DNA of 64,000 nucleotides from positions 53,988 to 117,987 of the forward strand of contig CAJNOP010000664.1 of NCBI GenBank assembly GCA_905250075.1. Direction: 5' to 3'. This document shows positions 1 through 11,079 of this stretch, in pieces. A program made the translations under genes and the position numbers. Every line of letters begins with the position of its first letter. Positions within the stretch are counted from its first letter, which is position 1. The notes beneath the pieces are model-generated. The model ran no database searches. It was not told where the DNA came from and saw only the letters and a list, made by a program, of their open reading frames with translations. Source of the DNA: Rotaria sp. Silwood1 (taxonomy: Eukaryota > Rotifera > Eurotatoria > Philodinida > Philodinidae).

Positions 1-36
1 ACTATAATATTGTTTTCGCATTTCTATTTTTAAACC

Positions 37-219
37 TCGATTGCTTTTATCAAAAGATCTAATATTGAACATATTTTTCAAACAATATCTGCGAAGAGAA
101 TCGAACAAGAATTATTCAATACAGATGAATTGTCTACAGTGAAGAAACTGCATGGTCAATCTATTTTCATTGATTTAAACGATTCATCACAAAGAATAAT
201 AGCATATTATAGGTCATAA
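37..219 (+). CDS. 3'-terminal exon of an unidentified gene (partial)
   Basis: A reading frame is open from just after a stop at 31-33 down to a TAA at 217-219. It encodes about 60 residues of ordinary, mixed composition (…HIFQTISAKRIEQELF…, ending IIAYYRS). It has no in-frame ATG, and an AG that could be a 3' splice site lies at about 55-56, so it looks like the last exon of a gene that starts left of the window. The exact exon start is uncertain. The codon composition resembles real exons in this window rather than the AT-rich junk that follows. I do not recognise the protein. It could be an accidental open frame. Confidence 0.45.
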   Translation, partial: SIAFIKRSNIEHIFQTISAKRIEQELFNTDELSTVKKLHGQSIFIDLNDSSQRIIAYYRS

Positions 220-3200
220 AAAGTCCTATGAATGATTATATATTCGCCCAATGAATACAGAGATACCTTTGAGACTCCGATCGTTTTTTTAGCTTACAAA
301 CTTTTGAAAAATTTCGCTGTTTGACTCTTGTAGTTCGTGAAAAAACTTTGATGCTCAGAATCTTTGTTTTTTTATCTGGATGCAAAATGACTTTGTGTTA
401 AAAAATAATTACAAATCATACAAACATCATTATGTAATGATGATGAACATTATTCAAACAACTATCAGTAACCATATGAAAAACATTTCTCTTAAGATTA
501 AATATATAATTTGTATCTTCGTTATTTATGACTTTTATATACTAATCAATTATATTAGCATTGACTGTTCAACATTTTCAAATAATGACTATAATTTATG
601 TTTTGTTTTGTAATAAATATTAAATAACGTTCCTATTGAAATCAAATAATTTCAATTTAACTCCAAATTATTTTTCTATTAGTCTTATTTAAGCAAACAG
701 TGAAAATTATGGTAAATAAGCATTAGAGTTTATTAATGATTTCTCAACAAAGAAAAAGAAAGAAAAAAAAAATCAATGTGTACTTTTGTGATTCACAGTA
801 GCATTATTTAAAACAACTAAAATTAAAAGCTACCAAGCAGAATGAAACTAAAAAAAATTGTGTAAATAAAAAGAAAAAGGTGTTCTTTTTTACGAAAAAA
901 AATATGCCCATTGAGTTTTTTGGGGCCAAAAAATAGTATTCATAAACGCTAGAATCTATTTAAAAAAAAGGCAAAAATTGATGACGATCCTTATTTTATA
1001 AGTGATTAATTGCAGCTGCAAACTGATTTGAATCATAATTAATGCATGATGATATATGGAAGAAAATATAGAGAATTGTTGTTTAAGCTATCAAATATGT
1101 ATAAAGAAATATTTTCTTCAAGCCATTTCAGCTGAGTCAATATAATCAAGAATTTGATTATTAATCTTTAACTATAAATACTTATCAAAAATATATTTTA
1201 TGAGAAAATTTAAATATTGATCTTATTATGAAAAAAAAAATGGCTCTTATTCGTGAAGGTAAATAAGCATGAATACAAACTAACAGCAGATATTTTCTGA
1301 AGAACTTACAAAATAAAATCGAATATAGAGAAAATATTAAAAATCTTTTTAAAAAAGAAAAATAAATAAAGTCAAAAAAAATTACGAAATAACACATAAT
1401 CAAAAAGTTGTTCAAATGACTCTCTTTTTTATTTACACACATAGAAAAGCATATTATTTCATTCTTCAATATGAAAATCTGTCATCGCATTGAAACGAGA
1501 AATGCTACTAGCAGTTGATTGCAACGATGAAGCGCTGCGATATTTATTTCGTTTTACTAGAATATTCTGTTTATTTATAATCGATAAGAGTATGTATAAT
1601 AGTTAAGAGCTTCATGATATCCAGACTTAGACTTACATTCTTTATTGAAAGTATATGTTATGCTCTTTAGAGTTTTAAAATTCTTTATGAAAATCCTCAA
1701 GTCTCTATGATTTTACAACAGTAACCCTGCTCAACAGAAATTGTAAAACTTCATAGTTTGGTCCAGACGTACTTGAGAATTTCAAGATAAAACACGTAAA
1801 AATCAATTATTTAATCTGAGAAACTAGTAGATTTGCGTTTTCGATCAATATTTATCTCCGTACGTGACATGAAACTAATCTTCATTAAGGATTAATCTTT
1901 ATAAAATATCTAATACATTAATAATAGCATTATGTTACATTCTATATCTATCTGAAATACCGAACTTCTCAAATAAAATTTCTATCTCAATTTAAAACTC
2001 TGATAAATATTTAATAGAACCATTGAATGCTATTTGTTTTTAAGTTGTTTCCATAGGAAGTAATTATATGTAGTTAAATAAAGAACATGTTGGCAAATTC
2101 CATTATATTTTCACATTAACCGGACAATCATTTCAAGAATCATTTTAAAGATATCAACTACTCTTATTCAATTATTCTCTAGTTTTGATTCTATGATTGA
2201 AATAAAATCCAAATAACAACGCATCAGCATCGCGTTGATAAAAAAAATAAATGATACAGTTGATGATGCTAGATCGAGTGCTCATATGAGTAAATTGTCT
2301 AAGACGAAGTAAAGAACAAAAAATCAACTAAAATGTCGAATTCATTTGTTGTTCTTTACATAAGAATATTTTTCAATTGATTATACTTGTCCTATTTTAA
2401 TTTAATGAAAAGAAAATCACTGTATTCATATGTTAAAGTTATATTTCTTAACTATAAATTCTGCATGTTACAAGAGCTTTCGAAAAACGTAATAAAACAA
2501 AGTGAAAAATAAATCTATTTTGTAAGCAGATTATAATCGAATATGAATTAAATTAATGAGGAATAAGTGCAAACGGCTAACTAGAATCCAACATTTATAA
2601 AAAAAAAAGTAAATATCAGAATGTATCGTGAAATGTATCAAATCTATTGTTTTAATCGATGGATTTCAATACTTACTATACAACAAAAATTTTATTTAGA
2701 GACAACTAAGTGATCATTTTCAGTATAACGCATGATAAATTCTTTATTTCAATAATAAACTTATTGTAAATTCTGTGATTGTATGAATGAGTTAAGTCTA
2801 ATAAAAAAACACTTGGCATGATACAGAGACAAACGCAGATCATGGGAAAAAGACAGAGAAACTAAATTATCTAGCAAATAAAAGAATGTACAAAGGAACG
2901 TCTCGAGAGAGTATAACTAACCATCTTGAAAAATTCTCGTTTATCTTCAATATAGTTTCAGCATTTTTTCTTTTCATCAGAAAATTCCAAAACAATGTTT
3001 AATCACATGGAACTCAGTCGGAGTGCCGTACATGAAAAGAAATGTTGATTCAAATCTCGATTATGAATTCATATATAGATCTCTCTGCCACAATCAACGT
3101 TTCAAAATATTATTACTTTTCAAATTATTGATTTATATAAAAGCATATGAGTGAAAACCAGTTCGACCATGATTGAAAATTTATTGCACTTAAGAATATC

Positions 3201-4200
3201 TTACAGAGGTACACAATATAATTCGTTTTCAATAAAAATTCATTCCCAGATGATGATGAGTCATAGGATGAAGTAATGGAATATATCGAGAGGAAAATGG
3301 ATTATAAATAACGGGAACATTTATTATCGTTGTGAAAAAAGTATACATGTATATATTCACAATTCCAATAGCTGGTACTAACACAGCGTGCTATTCCAGT
3401 GTCTTCGACAAAATCGATCAGATTTTTGCAACAGAAGGATACCAAGTGATTAACTTGCTTTTTTATGGAATTTGAGATGATTTTTATTTTCTTTTATGGC
3501 TTTTTATGAAAGAAACTAAATAGTAGAATTTTTTGAAAAAAAAACAATAAAATTTTGCAAGGTGTACTATTTCGAAAATTCTCCTCTGTGCAGAAGATTA
3601 ATTGAGTCAGCAATGTTCTTCAATCGTGCCTACTTCGAGACACCTTTGGACATATCTATCTACAAGCATACTCCACAAGACCAAGTACAATGTAAACGAA
3701 TATATTAGGTAAACATCCATATCGGGCATGCAATAAGACATCAAGAAAAATAAAAAAATATCGTATTACCAAAAATTGAAGCATAGGCGATGCCAAGAGA
3801 TTCATAATACTTGCGCATGTTCTCGAAGTTCCTATATGAACATTTATTGTGCATGAATAATAAATATAAAGTCTTCTGTTTTTATTTTCAGGTCAGCTTT
3901 TTAATTTCCTATAAGAATATTTCTCTTTCATCATATATATACTTAAACAAAATCATGAATTATTATCTTATTTACGTATATGCAAGAGAGAAAAGAAAGA
4001 AAGTAAAATATTTCATGTGATAAAACAAAAAGCATATTTTCTTATCAAGCTTTCAACGGTAATGTAAACATACTTTCATTATTTACATGCCTATGTTGAC
4101 TAATCATTCGTCATAATGCATTTGCTTGTACTTTTATCTATTATCAGGGTTCGCATATATATTTTTTTTCTTTGCCTTACACGTTTGGTTTAATCAGTCG
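220..4200. other. Long AT-rich intergenic stretch
   Basis: No supportable gene. Open frames here (for example 380-613, and 3811-4020 on the plus strand) are short, low-complexity and rich in F/I/Y/K, as random AT-rich sequence gives. The right-hand part, from about 1000-1500 and again from about 3060, is alignable with 7970-8380 and 8430 onward. It is the 5' flank of copy 1 of a tandem duplication. Confidence 0.7.
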
Positions 4201-4233
4201 CGAGAGAAAAACGTATTTTTCTCTTAAGTAAAT

Positions 4234-4276
4234 GCATTGTACCGTGACTTTCTCAAAACAAGTTATAAGAGTATGA
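4234..4276 (+). promoter_or_regulatory. Conserved proximal promoter / 5'UTR block of protease gene 1
   Basis: The sequence around GCATTGTACCGTGACTT followed by TCTCAAAA and AGTTATAAGAG is almost identical to the block at about 9645-9687 upstream of protease gene 2, while the flanks are much more diverged. It contains a TATA-like TTATAAGA about 40 nt before the start codon. Conservation between the duplicates at this distance suggests a core promoter or leader. No factor is identified. Confidence 0.45.
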
Positions 4277-4307
4277 AAGTATTCGATTCAACAATAAAGG
4301 ATTGTTA

Positions 4308-5634
4308 ATGATAGATAGAATGTTATTATTCATATGTATTATATTGTCTTACACTAATTTGATATCTAGTAATACATATCAATGTGATCCAAATATTTCA
4401 TGTGGCTGTTCAACATTAACCACAACTGTTACATCACGAATTGTTGGTGGAGAAGCAGCATCTAATTATGCATGGGGTTGGATGGTTTCTCTTCAACGAT
4501 CCGATGAACATTCATGTGGTGCAAGTCTTTTAACATCTGAATATGCTGTAACAACTGCTCATTGTGTAGAAGATGTTATGCATAATATATCTATATTATC
4601 AATTCTTGCTGGAACAAATTATTTAAATTATACATCAATTACAACTATTCAACGAAGATCCATTATTAATGTTACTATGCATCCTGACTTTAATTCATCT
4701 ACTCATGAAAATGATATTGCTATTCTTAAGTTTTCTCCACTTGATATATCATCAAATTCTAAAATAGCTTTTATTTGTTTAGCAAAACAAGATGAAGATC
4801 CATTTCAAAGTGGTACTAATCTTGTAGCTATTGGATGGGGTTATAAATCGGAATTCATTCATGTTGTATCTAATTCTCTTCAACAAGTAACTGTTCAAGC
4901 ATTTTCATCAACATCAGATGAATGTCAAGTATCACAAATAGTCAATCCATCTGTGCAATTTTGTGCGGGAGTTATTGCTGGTGGTAAAGGTAAGTTTTTC
5001 TTCTATATTTAATTAATAATAATCTTGTTTGTTTTTTGTAGACGCATGTCAAGGTGACAGTGGAGGTCCATTAATGGCTTTTGTTAATAATAGTTGGGTA
5101 TTAGCAGGAATAACATCAGAAGGTATTGGATGCGCTGAAGCAGGATTTCTAGGATTATACACTCGAGTATCTTATTTTATTTCGTTTATTAATTCAAACG
5201 TGAATTTTCCAATGGCAGAAACAACAACGGTTTCAGGGGTAGAAACAACAACGGTTTCAGGGGTAGAAACAACAACAGTTTCAGGGGTAGAAACAACAGC
5301 GGTTTCAGGGGTAGAAACAACAATGACTGAAGTGACAGAATCAACAACGCCTCCACTGACAGAATCCACAATGATTACGACGATAGAAACAACAATGGTT
5401 TCGTTGAGCGAAGCAACAACGAGTCATTTGACAGAATCAACAACAGTTGAATTGACAGAAGCAACAACGGTCCCAGTAACAGAAACAACAATAACGGTTC
5501 CATTAAAGACATCGATAAGTCAACATAAAAATAATCAATCAGCTATTCAGATGAACAATGGAAATATGAAAAATAAATCAATAACAGTTGTGATATTTTG
5601 CTTTTCATTTTTAACATATTTCTTTTCTTATTGA
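4308..5634 (+). CDS. Membrane-tethered trypsin/chymotrypsin-like serine protease (two exons), triad intact
   Basis: Spliced CDS 4308-4989 + 5042-5634, 424 aa, with a 52-nt GT...AG phase-1 intron. It is an S1-family endopeptidase predicted to act outside the cell. Residues 1-21 form a hydrophobic signal peptide. A short Cys-containing propeptide (CDPNISCGC) precedes the activation site SR|IVGG (cleavage after Arg44). All catalytic residues are present: His85 in TAHC, Asp136 in NDIAIL, Ser234 in GDSGGP just after the intron. The protease fold ends near residue 285. A Thr-rich stalk follows, starting with four near-identical 24-nt repeats (ETTTVSGV), then looser TEST/TTE units. The last about 20 residues are hydrophobic (VVIFCFSF…), as in a GPI-anchor signal or TM tail. 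The ATG at 4308 was chosen because it aligns with the start of the duplicate gene; ATG 4320 is the alternative. It is one of a tandem pair with the gene at 9722. Confidence 0.9.
5215..5322 (+). repeat. 24-nt coding minisatellite in protease gene 1 stalk
   Basis: About four tandem copies of a 24-nt unit (AGAAACAACAACGGTTTCAG core) encode ETTTVSGV. The opposite strand is also open, producing shadow frames that are not genes. Such tracts usually vary in copy number between alleles. Confidence 0.85.
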
Positions 5635-8600
5635 TGATATCATATATCATACGAATAGTAAATCTTTTCTTATAGGAGAGATTTTCTTTGCAATTTTCTT
5701 TTGATTATTTATTTTATTTTCTCTTTTTGTAAAATATTTCACTTGGTATTCTTTCATAAAAAATGAAACTATTATTCTATAGAAGATAAATGAGCTTATA
5801 AAGTAAATATGTAGATACTCTTTGTACTACACATAAATATTGATTTGACGACAAAAATTGATTGTGTCAACTGAACTCTTTGAAGACGTATTTCTATATA
5901 TACAGTCTGAAAACTAGAACAGAAATGAATATCATTGAATGAGTTAAATTGTTTTCTTCGAGTCTTTTGCTTTATTCCTAACTCAACATACTCGATTAGT
6001 GTCATTAAAGTCAAAAGAAATCTAATAACTGCAATAGTTGATAATTTATAACTGTTTTGGTTGCTATAGTTCTATTTCTTTTACAAAAATAACACTATCC
6101 CTTCAAGAAATTATCAGCAAATCACAGTACCTGAATTGCCAAGTAGCAAGGAAGCGGACGAGAGCTTCCCATTCCAGAAAATTTTGAACTTATTGTAAAT
6201 TTTTTACAGTTTCGTAAGAAATCGTAACAGTCATCGAAACTTTAGAAGTTTTAGCTTTGTTCCTGATAGAAATTTATATGAAGATACATTTGCTCGGACA
6301 ATATATGACAGATAGTTTCTAGTGAATTTTCACTATCTACTACTCTCAATAACAATTGAACGTCATGCACAGTGAAATGATGGATTTTTAGATATTGGAT
6401 ACCAAAATATTATTTTATCACATATTTCAAAAAATTATTAAGAAAGTCTTCAATTAAACCATAGTCAAATTCAAAATATTTGGCAATGTAGTTTAACATA
6501 TGAATAACGGCAGCTAAAACAATTTTTAAGTATCTATTCTGAATGGAAAAAAAATCGCTAAACATGAGTGTGCTTAATATGTTAACAGTTTTTCATAATG
6601 TGTTATATGATAACAATCAGTCTAGACTGTAAATTTATTTTCTTTTAATTAGTAATAGAAAGAATTAAAATAGTGCTATAGGTTAAAAACTGTTCGAAAC
6701 TCTAGAAATGAACGTTTCCAGGATAGCCGTATTTTCAACTTTTGTTATGTAGTACATGCGATTGTACAATTCGTTTTTTACCAGATATAGATTTCGTTAA
6801 CATATATTATTTGACATTAATTTATCTAATGTAAAAACCTTAGAGACTCATAACATTTTTTTTTTTTTAACTCTTTATTTTAGTACTTCAAAGGCAACGA
6901 ATTGACAGCTTAGACTGTTCTTCATCATATAAGATGTCCAGAAGCTTTAATGATCATGTCATTAATGAGAAGCTATCAAAATACTAAACATACTCATGTA
7001 TAGCGATTTTTTTTAGTCAAAATACATCTTTTAAAATAGTTTTAGCTAATGTTATTCATTTTTACTCTGATCATGAATTATTGATGTTTTTAAAAAATGT
7101 ATTTCTTTCGAACAATAAACGGAATATACTACTTCATGCACTTTCCGAATTTGAAGCATAGTTTGTAAAACAGACGCATATTTTATCTATGAATATTCTA
7201 TTCTTATTAATGCTTTAAATACAAATATTTTTCAGTGGTAATCAAAGATTGTACATCTGAGAAATACACTTTTGAGATCTACAAAAGGCGAAACAATAAT
7301 ATTCATTTATTATTCTTTTGTCTGTATTATGTTGTTGAATGATATGAAAAAGATAAAGGCAATTGTAGGTAGCATTATCTATTGTAATGTATCTCGTACA
7401 GGAACATTCTAATATATATAGACAAGTTGCTTTGATTCATATGTAATATATTTATGTTTCACCTTCATTCTAAGTAATAGTAAGATGATTATATAGAATA
7501 AAAACTTCTTTTGAATTTTTCTTAATATTCTTCATTCAAGAGAACTGCGGTTGTTTTTAATCGATAGATATATATGTATAGTCCTTTGTATGAATGAAAA
7601 GAAATTTTTGCAATAAATCTTCAATGCTAGATAGATTTTGAGTCGTCCAGAAAATTATGTTTCGAAATTCTAGATCTTTGTAGTTTCAATAATCAGTAAA
7701 ACGAAACTGAATAAAAGTTTTAAAAAATCCTTTCCCGTATCCAAATGTTAAAATCTTGTTCTCCAGTTTGATCTCTGAAAATCTTCTAAGCAATAAGATA
7801 TAGAGACGTTTAGTTTATTCATATTGAAATTATTTAAGAGTGAATTTGATGAAGATCGAGACAAAACACAACCTGACAGATCTATAATTGAGATAACATT
7901 AGAAGATAACGAGTAGATGTATTATCCTGTTAATGACAATCGTTATAATATAAATAACTAATCTGAAGTTGAAACAAATTTGAATCATAATTAAAAAATG
8001 GTGAACAATGAATTACAATATAGATCAAGATGAGTTTTCTGCAAGCTATGTTTCTAAAATAAATATGATCAAGTATTCTATTATTATACTTTACCTTTAA
8101 CTATTTATCAAAAATGTATTTCATCAAGAAAATAAAATGTTAATCATATTATGGAAAAAAATAGCTTTTACATATTATAATAAAAGAGTGTGAATACAAG
8201 CTATAGTATATTATTACAAAGAAAGCACTTAATATCTGAAGGATATACAGATTGAAAATATTTTATCAAAATAAAATGACAATGATTGTGTTATGTTACC
8301 TAAAATGAACTAAGTAAAAAAAAATCTCTAAATAAACATATCATTGATTAGTCACACGCATAAAAACAAATGTCGGTTCGAACCACTCGTATAAACTATC
8401 ATATATGATCCTTTCCTTAGAATTAATGAAATCTTGACGTTACAAAATATTGTTATTTTTCAAATTACTGATGTATATGAAAGCATATGTGTGAAAACTA
8501 GTTCGACCATGATCGAATAATTCAGTATACATGAGAATTCACTTACAGATGATGATGATGAATCATATGATGCAGTAATGAATTATGAAAAGAGTGAATA

Positions 8601-9644
8601 TTTATTATCGTCATGAAAAAAAGCACACATGTATACTTTCACAAGTATGATGGTTGGCAGCAACATAACGTTTTATTCTAGTGTTTTCTTCAACAATGAA
8701 ACGTATCCTAAGCAATATCGATCGTGTTTTGAAACGTAAAAACACATCAAATGATTCACTTTTCTTTTTTTGTGAAACTTGAGATTTTTGTTGTCGCTAT
8801 TTATAAAAGAAACTGAATGGTATTTTTTTTCACATAAAACAGAAGTTTGAAAAGCTCGAGCTAGAATACAAAAAAAAAGAAGTGTTAGTCCAGATCGGAT
8901 TTTGAAAATTTGTATCCATGTTGAACAATACTTGAGTCCTCAACCTCCTCTGATTGTGGCGCTCTCGAAACATCCTTAGATATGTCTATATATTAGTGTG
9001 CTCTACAAAACCAAATACGATGTCAACGAATATATTAGGTAAACACCAACATCGGGCATATGATAATATCATAGGAAAAGTTCAAAATACCATGTTGGAA
9101 GAATGCAACATAGGACGTATGGATTATTTCAACCTTTGTAAATGTTCTAGAAGTCTCTATATGAGCATTTGTTATGATCAGATAATTAACATCAAATTTT
9201 GTTTTCTTTATTTTTATTTTTTTTTTTCTTATTTACCAAAAAAAAAAAATATTTCTTCTACACTATACGTGAATAAAAAGCACCATGCGTAATTTGCATC
9301 CTTACACACAAAAGCAAAAAATTCCGACGTAAATCAGTCAGTAAAATGGATTAGATGTAATATGAGATGTGTATTATCTATTCAAAATACAAAAACGACA
9401 AATAGACGAAATTACCACATGTGACAAAATAAAAAAATATTTTTTTTATCTAACTTCTGACGACAATGTAAAACATATTTTTATAATTCACCTGTCTATG
9501 TTTAGTAATGGTACCTTAAAGTGCATTGTCTTGCACTTTTACTTATTATCACGATTTGCCTGTATATTTTCTTTTTTCTCTTTTTCTTACTGATTTAATG
9601 CAGTCATTCGAAAGAGAAAGATGCATTTGTTTCATAATAAATAA
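5635..9644. other. AT-rich intergenic region between the two protease genes
   Basis: No gene found. 5635-6120 is the 3' flank of protease gene 1 and aligns with the 3' flank of gene 2. 6120-7970 shows nothing recognisable. 7970-9644 is the 5' flank of duplicate copy 2, with strong local matches to 1000-1480 and 3060-4230. Short open frames (8954-9292, 9369-9593) lie in this duplicated flank but are not conserved as reading frames. Confidence 0.65.
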
Positions 9645-9687
9645 ACGCATTGTACCGTGACTTCTCAAAACAAGTTATAAAAGTATA
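9645..9687 (+). promoter_or_regulatory. Conserved proximal promoter / 5'UTR block of protease gene 2
   Basis: Near-identical counterpart of the block at about 4234-4276 (CGCATTGTACCGTGACTT, then CTCAAAACAAGTTATAAAAG). A TATA-like TTATAAAA lies about 40 nt upstream of ATG 9722. Its retention suggests the inactive protease copy is still transcribed. Confidence 0.45.
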
Positions 9688-9721
9688 AAGGTATTTGATT
9701 CAAGGATAAAGTTGATAAACG

Positions 9722-11079
9722 ATGAATAAAATATTATTATTTATATGCCTTATATTTTCTTATATTAATTTCACATATAGTGCTATATATCAATGTGATC
9801 CAAGTATTTCATGTGGTTGTTCAGCAGTAATCACTAATGTTACATCACGGATTGTCGGTGGAGAAACAGCAGCTGTTCATACATGGGGTTGGATTATTTC
9901 TCTTCAAAATTCAGGCAATCATACATGTGGTGCCAGTCTTTTAACATCTGAATATGCTGTAACAGCAGCCAGTTGTGTACAAGATTATGTGCAAGATACG
10001 TCTGTATTAACAATTCTTGCTGGTACTAACGATTTAGATGATACATCCACTACAACTATTCAACAAAGATCAATCATTTCTATTATTACGCATCCCGATT
10101 ATGATTCAACCACTATGATAAATGATATTGCTATTCTTAAATTTTCTCCACTTGATAAATCATCAAATTCTACAATAGCTTTTATTTGTTTACCACAGGA
10201 CGGGATAGATCCATTTCAAAATGATACTGCTCTTGTAGCCATTGGATGGGGTAAGACATCGAAAAATGATACTGTTCCATCTAATTCTCTTCAACAAGTA
10301 ACAATTCAAACATTATCATCAACATCAACTGAATGTCAACAAGCCGGTTTAGTCAATTCATCTGTACAATTTTGTGCGGGAGTTATTGGTGGTGGTAAAG
10401 GTAAGTCGTTATTATCTGTTTAATTTACGAGAAACTTTTTTTTTGCTTTTGTTTTCTTTTAGATACATGTATTGGTGATAATGGTGGTCCATTAATGGTT
10501 TTTGTTAATAATAGTTGGGTATTAGTAGGAATAACAGAAAGCCTTTTAGGATGTGGTGATGCAGGATTATCTGGATTATATACACGAGTGTCCTATTTCA
10601 TTTCTTTCATTAACTCAAGCATTAATAGTCTAGAGACAGAAACAACATTGGGTTCAACAGATATCACATCATCAGGTTCAACAGATGATTCGACATTGGG
10701 TTCAACAGATAGCACACCATCGGGTTCAACAGATAGCACACCATCGGGTTCAACAGATAGCACACCATCGGGTTCAACAGATAGCACACCATCGGGTTCA
10801 ACAGATAGCACACCATCGGGTTCAACAGATAACACACCATCGGTTTCAACAGAGAGCACACCATCGGGTTCAATAGGTAACACATCATCGGGTTCAACAG
10901 AAGGCGCAACATCAGCTTCAACAATGGCAACAACAGTAGTAACAACAACGGTTTCATTAGCTACATCGACAAGTCAACAGACAACTAGCCCAGGAAATAA
11001 TGGAAATATGATAAATACATCAATAACATTTGTGATACTTTGGTTTTCATTTTTCGCATATTTCTTGTTTTCTTATTGA
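9722..11079 (+). CDS. Catalytically dead serine protease homolog (pseudoprotease), membrane-tethered
   Basis: Spliced CDS 9722-10400 + 10463-11079, 431 aa, with a 62-nt phase-1 intron at the same place as in gene 1. Signal peptide 1-20, CDPSISCGC propeptide and SR|IVGG activation motif are all kept, but two of three catalytic residues are gone. The His position reads TAASC (Ser84 instead of His), and the active-site Ser is Asn233 in GDNGGP. The Asp (Asp135, NDIAIL) remains. The frame, splice sites and structural Cys are intact, so this is a pseudoprotease rather than a pseudogene. Serine protease homologs of this sort act as decoys or cofactors in other invertebrates; that role here is inference. 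The C-terminal stalk consists of about ten 8-residue units (GSTDSTPS) followed by a hydrophobic tail (FVILWFSF…) suited to a GPI anchor or TM segment. Confidence 0.9.
10660..10900 (+). repeat. 24-nt coding minisatellite in pseudoprotease stalk
   Basis: About ten tandem 24-nt units with a TTCAACAGATAGCACACCAT core. The middle five are almost perfect and encode GSTDSTPS. The unit has the same length as in protease gene 1 but an unrelated sequence, so the two stalk repeats expanded independently after the gene duplication. Confidence 0.9.

Larger units (their letters stand above)
1000..6120 (+). repeat. Tandem duplication, copy 1 (protease gene 1 plus flanks)
   Basis: Diverged direct duplicate of about 7970-11560. 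Matching landmarks outside the coding region include TTTGAATCATAATTAA (about 1027 and 7980), the segment around GTTCGACCATGAT (about 3163 and 8504), the proximal promoter block, and the 3' flank (for example GATACTCTTTGTACT at about 5814 and 11249). Copy 1 carries about 1.5 kb (roughly 1480-3060) that has no obvious counterpart in copy 2, so one copy gained or lost sequence. Edges are approximate because divergence is high. Confidence 0.75.

Noticed and set aside
3811..4020. 69-codon plus-strand frame upstream of protease gene 1
   Set aside because: Low-complexity F/Y/K/I composition; its counterpart in duplicate copy 2 is not open in the same way, so it is not under coding constraint.
8366..8390. 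GGTTCGAACC, resembling a tRNA T-arm, and a similar motif near 20848
   Set aside because: No acceptor stem, anticodon arm or D-arm can be folded around either site.
10593..10957. Overlapping open frames on both strands across the protease stalks (also 5172-5371)
   Set aside because: They are by-products of 24-nt repeats whose unit is a multiple of three, keeping several frames open.
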